Below, in pieces: positions 59,401 to 64,000 of a stretch of 64,000 bases of DNA. Source of the stretch: Saturnia japonica (Eukaryota > Arthropoda > Insecta > Lepidoptera > Saturniidae). The first letter of the stretch is position 1; each line of letters opens with the position of its first letter. The translations under genes and the position numbers were made by a program. Location of the stretch: NCBI GenBank assembly GCA_033032175.1, contig CM065317.1, positions 19,365,279-19,429,278 of the forward strand. Reading direction: 5' to 3'. The notes below the pieces were generated by a model. The model did not search any database. It saw nothing but the letters and a program-made list of their open reading frames with translations, and was not told the origin of the DNA.

Positions 59401-62400
59401 CGGAAAGACCTCAGCGACAGCTGTTCCACAGAGTGGTTGTGCGAGGCAGAAAGTGCCTTAAGAAACGCACTGTTGTGAAACGCTTGACGTCGATGTAGTA
59501 TGGATGGAATTTACGATTATGTCGCAATGTCTGATAGTGAAATTCAGAAGCCGGGATCAATCCAAACAATTCCTCGGAACACTCTCCATGATAAATGCGG
59601 TAGAAGACGCACAGTATACCAACATCTCTACGCAGAGCCAATGGATCAAGCCGATCGGAAAGAGCTTGATCATCAATAACTCGAGCCGCCGTACGCTGAA
59701 TGCGGTCAAAAGGAAGTAGCTGATACTAATGAGAACAATACTCCATGAGGGGTCGAATTTGCGCCTTATAAAGATTTAAGCGATGAGCCGACGTGAAGTA
59801 CCGTCTCGCCTAGTAAGCAGTAGAGCACACCAAGCTTCTTTCACATTCATTTTGACCCGACTGTGAAAAGGGAGGGTTATGCTTTTCAAGCGTATGTATG
59901 TATGTATGTATTTATGTTTATTTCTTTGGCACGCTCAGTAATATAAATGGCTTAATGGATTTTAGCTCACGAGGTGTCTTTAGATTTGTCATAATCGTGG
60001 GAGTGACATAAGCTATATAATATTTATTTACAACGTCTGGGAAACAATAAAAAGCAAAAATAGAAAAGATATTTTTTTTGTCAAGTGTTTTTGTTGCAGT
60101 CGGGTTATTTATTTAATAATTCAGCTTGTTAACTTACAAACTTAAAAGAATTTATTAATAATTTAAAACTCAGTATTTATTTATATTATTTATTATAGTA
60201 TTTAGTTATATATTTAGGCTATATTAATAATCATTTCTAGCTTAGTACTATCTAGTCGATTTTACTATTAAACAAAATGTAAAGATTAAATAATTTTTCT
60301 GGGTGTGCGCTTTAGAGCACACGACAGAAGTGAAAACTTCATCAAGGCGAGGTTAATAATACGAAATACAATTAGACAACTCGAGTCGACTGCGAGCCGA
60401 ACGAGCGTTACATAGTCGACCGTGACGGCTTATTGAGTTGCTGGCCGAGAATTTCAGAATTACTGTCACTCTTACCGAGTTTTTTTTTTCGTGTCTGGTA
60501 ACCGCGCGGTAACGAAGGCGCGCTTCATAAAAGTACAGTTATCTTCAAAAGTCGACCATGCGTACGCGCAACTCGCAGCTTTCATGCTTCGCTTTTATTT
60601 TAAGCCCTCTGCCTCACGCAAGCTACACCCATCACACAAGGTCTGGGATAAGGAGGAGGAATTGCTCGATAAGTGGAATTCTGATCATTCTTTCACGGAG
60701 ATTCAGTGCCTATATCATACCTCCCGGGGAAAGTAGGAGATCTGGAGGAAAACCAGCCCGCATATTGGTTTTTCCTTAACCCACAAAATAAAGTGCTCAG
60801 CACGCCTCAAGAAGCTTTTAATTCAAAACATTATGCAAACAGTTTATTTACCAAAGCTGTAGTCGGGTCTATGGACACTATATCACCGCATGGTATGGTA
60901 GCAAGTACAAATGAAATAAACACTTCACGTGGTAATTTTGGTATATCTCCCGAGTACGTCGCTTCTCCTGAACATTGTATCTGTCAATGAAATAATATAT
61001 AAAATCATAGGTATTTGGTGACAAATCCTAATTGTTTTTATTGTATAAACTATATACTACAACGCATTAAATATATCATACATAGGTACATTTTTCTATT
61101 ATGCGAGTAGGTTGTATTAGAAACATAAGTAACCTGTCAGGATAGAAAATTTAAACTTAATTTTGAACAACAAATCAAGACTATATGTTTATTCTAACTA
61201 ATAAATCTTTTACATAAGAAAAATGTCTTATTTGCAGAACCATTACATAGTAAATAGATATTATTCGGTTTGTAAAATTATAAAAATAATTCTACCTACC
61301 CAGACTCTTTACGAATTTTAATTTCCTTCAGTTTCATTTTAAATAACATCTCCCATAATCAAAATCAAATCAAGAATCAAAAGCCATATTTATCAAAACA
61401 CGTTGCCGGCCACAAAACAATGTACTCCTACTTATTTATTTAAATAATACAAAATGCAAACTTACAAGAGCTTCGACTTTCGGCATAGGTTGATTCAAAG
61501 GCCAAAGCGAAGAATCTGTTTCATATGTCTGGGTACCACAAGAGACCGTGGGAGTAGCATTTATTTTTTTAGCTCCCGAAAGATACCTTGGATGAACAGT
61601 CTCCGTTGGGCATAAAGACAACAAACCCTGAATAAGAAAACTTTGAGTGAGCAAGAACAATTAATATAACTAATTACTATAAACAGCAATTAATAAAAGT
61701 AAACAATTCTTGTCAACTTAAACAATATTATGATTCTATTTTTTAATGTCTTTTTCTTTAGTGGGCGTTGGTAATAATTACTTATTGTAGTTTTTTCATA
61801 GTCATACATACGACTATTTATACTCAGGGTTATTTATTTTCATGCACACACACAATTACATTGTAGGTACCTTGTAAAATAACCTAAGCGCAAGTTGTTT
61901 CTTAAATTCAGCGGAAGGTTCAGGAGGACTATCCTCAACTACCAATTCCGCTTCTAGTACTTTGAGAGCTGCCTGAAGAGTTTCATTAGTGAACAAAGCT
62001 TTCCCAACTAAATAGGCTTCGGTCTCGGTCGCCCTTTTGACCTCAGTGCATAGGCTACCATACAATATCCGAGCTTGAATGACAATGTTTTCTGAATCCA
62101 GTTGATATAAAAAGCCAGCGTTCACTATAGAATGTACCGCGTGGTACCTCGACATTATCTGAAAACATTTTAAATATTACAAGTCTACAATTAAGCATAC
62201 ATGTATTTTTATGTTAGAGACCAAACATATTTTTATAATTCAAGCGGGATTATAAATTTATCTATTTTCAAATTAGAACTTTATGGAGTTTTGTAACAAG
62301 TTATATAGCTTTGCATAATTATTTTCTCCACAACGTGAACTTATGCGTATTCCACTTGCAAAGCTTTCATTAGTTTAAAAAAGCCTCATACTTGTGAACA

Positions 62401-63003
62401 AAAATAGGTGAAGAAATAATTCAGAAATAATTTCATGTTGTCCTCTCCGTTTGTTTACCTTGTAAGTAACAAGTTTGTATTCATCACTCAAAGGTGGTAG
62501 TATGATGTTCAGGATAATTTTCCCTGTCATGTCCATTTCAATGAATTTTTCCATCGTCACTACCTCCTGGCCACACATGCTCTCTAGAAAAACATAAGCA
62601 TTTTAATTTCTAAAGTATAATTTGATTATATACTTAACTCAATGCAACAAACCATTACATCTAATCTTGCTTTATCAGTGTTAATATAAAATTAAATATT
62701 TACATTTGGGCCTCCAACGTCTAACAATGGTTCATTGAGAAGTGGGTCTAAATTTACTAGACACCCGAAGTAAAAAACGTCAAATAAATAATAGATAAAT
62801 TATTTCAGGCTTTTTATAGAATTCCATAGCTTTACAATATAGTATTATCGTGTTATACTGATATGTATTTATAATTATGAATATAAAACAAGCTCCTCAC
62901 CAATCGTCAGATCCGCTGAGATAGTATCAAGGAGTAAGAAAAAATCCGATGCAAATCCGTTATTTTGATGCTTAATCATAAGGTTTCCGCCAACAGTACC
63001 CAA
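50440..63003 (-). CDS. Aldehyde oxidase-like gene 3 (3' part, exons 6-17)
   Basis: Exons: 63003-62901, 62583-62459, 62158-61871, 61627-61466, 60980-60852, 59059-58575, 57453-57270, 56505-56310, 55158-54377, 52283-52091, 51294-51181, 50510-50440. These give 943 codons plus stop with consistent phases and GT-AG ends; exons 1-5 (both Fe-S clusters and the first FAD exon) lie beyond 64000. Motifs: LGTVGGN in the FAD domain, hammerhead with YYNQPIGIIVAES, GGSYGMK, CRAPG, GGIEMGQGVNTK, and an intact GEPP with the catalytic Glu. The C-terminus reads STEIEQLKFY. All recognisable molybdenum-site motifs are conserved, so this copy looks catalytically competent. Introns carry a LINE tail (10), an RTE tail (12), a mariner (13), RTE/SINE pieces (14) and a MITE (15). 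Confidence 0.93.
51416..51697. mobile_element. MITE-like element with long inverted repeats (gene 3 intron 15)
   Basis: Left TTTTCTCAAACATGCATAGA matches the reverse complement of the right end (TTTTCTCAAACATGCATGGA). Pairing continues through AATATTGTC, TTATTTTCGAA, AGAACACGCG and near GAAATTACGGATA, about 75 bp per arm. 282 bp in all, non-coding. Target duplication uncertain. Confidence 0.7.
52390..53102 (-). repeat. RTE/Proto2-like retroposon remnant (gene 3 intron 14)
   Basis: On the minus strand it starts at 53102 with ACTAGCTGTGCCCGCGACTT, the same opening as 15642. At about 52390-52530 it has tctgcctgtcggtatg, ggaaaaaactactgtaccga and aatttaatgaaatttgg, strings common in this repeat class. 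Interior TA-rich. Confidence 0.45.
53527..54230 (+). repeat. Unclassified dispersed repeat, copy 2, GC-rich
   Basis: Starts with the poly-T plus aactgactacactgtta and gccgctgcggcttttacagc strings seen at 19810. Continues into a GC-rich stretch (53580-54160) quite unlike the intron around it, with gtgtgt-rich sequence at 53880-53960. No ORF recognised. Confidence 0.45.
54235..54345 (-). mobile_element. SINE tRNA-head fragment (gene 3 intron 14)
   Basis: Minus strand contains GCGTCGATCGACTTGAGTTC and ATGAGCCTGAGCTTTC, matching the head of the SINE at 12405-12695. Ends about 30 bp from gene 3 exon 14. Confidence 0.5.
55500..56105 (+). mobile_element. Mariner-like element, N-terminal remnant (gene 3 intron 13)
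   Basis: Plus-strand ORF 55566-55796: KFCIANGISCSETLKMLQKA and GRDLLEDLHCPGRPPTS, the helix-turn-helix part of irritans-type mariner transposases. It continues past a stop as LHLSLREIAAELSVSQESIR, LNNHLGIKHVAARLVPKDL. The catalytic domain is missing. Unrelated in sequence to the mariner at 296-1235. Confidence 0.8.
56855..57200 (+). mobile_element. RTE-clade LINE 3' end (gene 3 intron 12)
   Basis: Plus ORF tail: RNEFIKESLKIAPVIEKL, LAWYGHVRRR, GYRSRRRPKKVWMDCVK and GVNTEMIFDR, the conserved C-terminus of RTE reverse-transcriptase proteins. Ends with a gaagatgatgatg run. Shorter copy at 19325. Confidence 0.8.
57460..58560. other. Gene 3 intron 11, no recognised feature
   Basis: AT-rich. Simple repeats: (ttg)n at about 57783-57797 and an agctt-type run at 58500-58525. 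Confidence 0.45.
59241..59875 (-). mobile_element. CR1/Jockey-type LINE 3' end (gene 3 intron 10)
   Basis: Minus ORF 59411-59641 contains LRRDVGILCVFYRIYHGECS, LIPASEFHYQT and FLPRTTTLWNS, the terminal box of a LINE family common in moths. The 3' end abuts ttttttttatgataaaaaga at 59241. 5'-truncated and interrupted by stops. A (tatg)n microsatellite lies at 59893-59912. Confidence 0.75.
60300..60850. repeat. Unclassified, less AT-rich insert (gene 3 intron 10)
   Basis: Starts near a GTGTGCgctttagaGCACAC hairpin at 60303-60322 and has high CpG content up to 60770, unlike the intron. A plus-strand fragment VWDKEEELLDKWNSDHSFTE at about 60643 suggests a decayed transposon ORF that I cannot place. 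Confidence 0.4.
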
Positions 63004-63009
63004 CTGCAA

Positions 63010-64000
63010 TTCATTTAATTCGTATTATGTCTATACTTTTAAAACTTAGCAGCATTGTTTTAATCTAATGTAAGACTTAGATAATAGTATAGCGTATCTA
63101 TGTATAGTTAATGTCCTACACTATTACAATTTTACCATGGGGCTCATCATCTGAGGTAGATACAATATTTTCACCACAAAAACGAGCAGTTCGAGAAACC
63201 TATGGCATGGAATTTTGCAAAAACCCGAAGAAGAGCTTCAGGAATATAAATCTTAATTTTGTCTTCCCAATACATCTTTGATAATTTAATGTATGTCCAG
63301 ATTTTAGACAATTTTGAACGTGTAAAATAAATCACCGACGTAATTTCAATAAGAAACAAACATAAAATCATTCCATAAAGTCATACCATCTTTTAGACTT
63401 AGTAAGAGAAATATAATTTTTTTTTTTAGGTAATTGTATTAAGTTGTTCAGTACACTTCCTAAACACATTAACGATTTAATGGATATTAGGTTCAATAAT
63501 AATGTTAAGCCATTCAGGTATTATAAAGTACGTAATATATAAAACCACAATGTGTTAAGCAAGTTTTATTGTAGAAAGGATGGATCATTACGTCAATGAC
63601 GGAGATGTCTTGAAGTGATTGCTTCTCTGTACATTCACTGAAAACTATAATAACTATACAGAATGTAAATACTGTAAAAAAGGTTTAATGAACCCGATCG
63701 AGTTTCCTTGACCGTTTTTTTAATGACTGGGATGTTTTCCGAACAGGTTATAGAGTATTGACATTAATAAGTTTCGTCTTAGATCTTAAATTGTTTAATA
63801 AATATAACTTGCGATCGCCCTAAGGTCGAAATTCGACCAGCAACTGTTTGGTCATAGACTATTTTCTGTTTGACATTTGCAGTATTCATAAACCTAAACA
63901 ATGAGAATTGCTGAAACATCACTTGCCGTCACTTTATGTTGAATGACAATGGCAATATTTTCGGGGGTCTAAGTTCAATGGCACTGGTCAAGTTAGAATT
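63010..64000. other. Gene 3 intron 5, right edge of window
   Basis: No exon 5 (FAD) equivalent found here, so intron 5 is longer than 1 kb and exons 1-5 lie beyond 64000. No repeat recognised. Confidence 0.5.

Overview
This window is eukaryotic nuclear DNA, AT-rich, with GT-AG introns and dense transposon debris. Several repeats belong to types common in moths and butterflies: tRNA-derived SINEs, RTE-type and CR1/Jockey-type LINE tails, mariner and errantivirus elements. A lepidopteran is the best guess; I cannot name the species.

The host content is a head-to-tail array of three aldehyde-oxidase-like molybdo-flavoprotein genes, all on the minus strand. Gene 3 (right) enters at the right edge, with exons 6-17 visible between 63003 and 50440. 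Gene 2 (middle, 45548 to 20922) is complete: I could join 17 coding exons into one open frame of 1257 codons plus stop. Gene 1 (left, from 18972) has exons 1-8 in the window and runs off the left edge. Exon lengths are almost identical gene to gene (43, 158, 161, 368/380, 221, 103, 125-128, 282-288, 162, 129, 485, 184, 196, 764/782, 193, 114, 71 nt), so the array arose by tandem duplication. Each protein has the order [2Fe-2S] I, [2Fe-2S] II, FAD domain, a/b hammerhead, molybdopterin domain. This is the layout of cytosolic enzymes that oxidise aldehydes to acids, used in insects for odorant, pheromone or xenobiotic breakdown.

Insertions sit in the introns and intergenic DNA. Gene 1 intron 5 holds a LINE and a nearly intact, very young errantivirus (4356-9996) in which Gag is fused directly to integrase; protease, RT and RNase H are missing. 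Gene 1 intron 1 holds a decayed LINE (13.9-15.6 kb), an RTE-like repeat and a long hairpin. Gene 2 intron 8 holds a nested stack: a plus-strand LINE, broken by a 392-bp insert with 11-bp target duplication and by a minus-strand LINE tail, which is itself broken by a BEL/Pao element (30374-36443). Exon 9 of gene 2 lies just beside this stack. A second, decayed BEL/Pao element (46.6-49.1 kb) lies between a candidate upstream regulatory block and the gene 2 start codon. Mariner remnants, SINE pieces and two long-TIR MITE-like elements occupy other introns.

Points most worth a second look: the Gag-integrase errantivirus; a tandemly duplicated Fe-S exon in gene 1 with a lost splice donor; near-identity of the Fe-S I exon between genes 1 and 2 against about 58% for the next exon, which suggests gene conversion; and an altered catalytic loop in gene 2.
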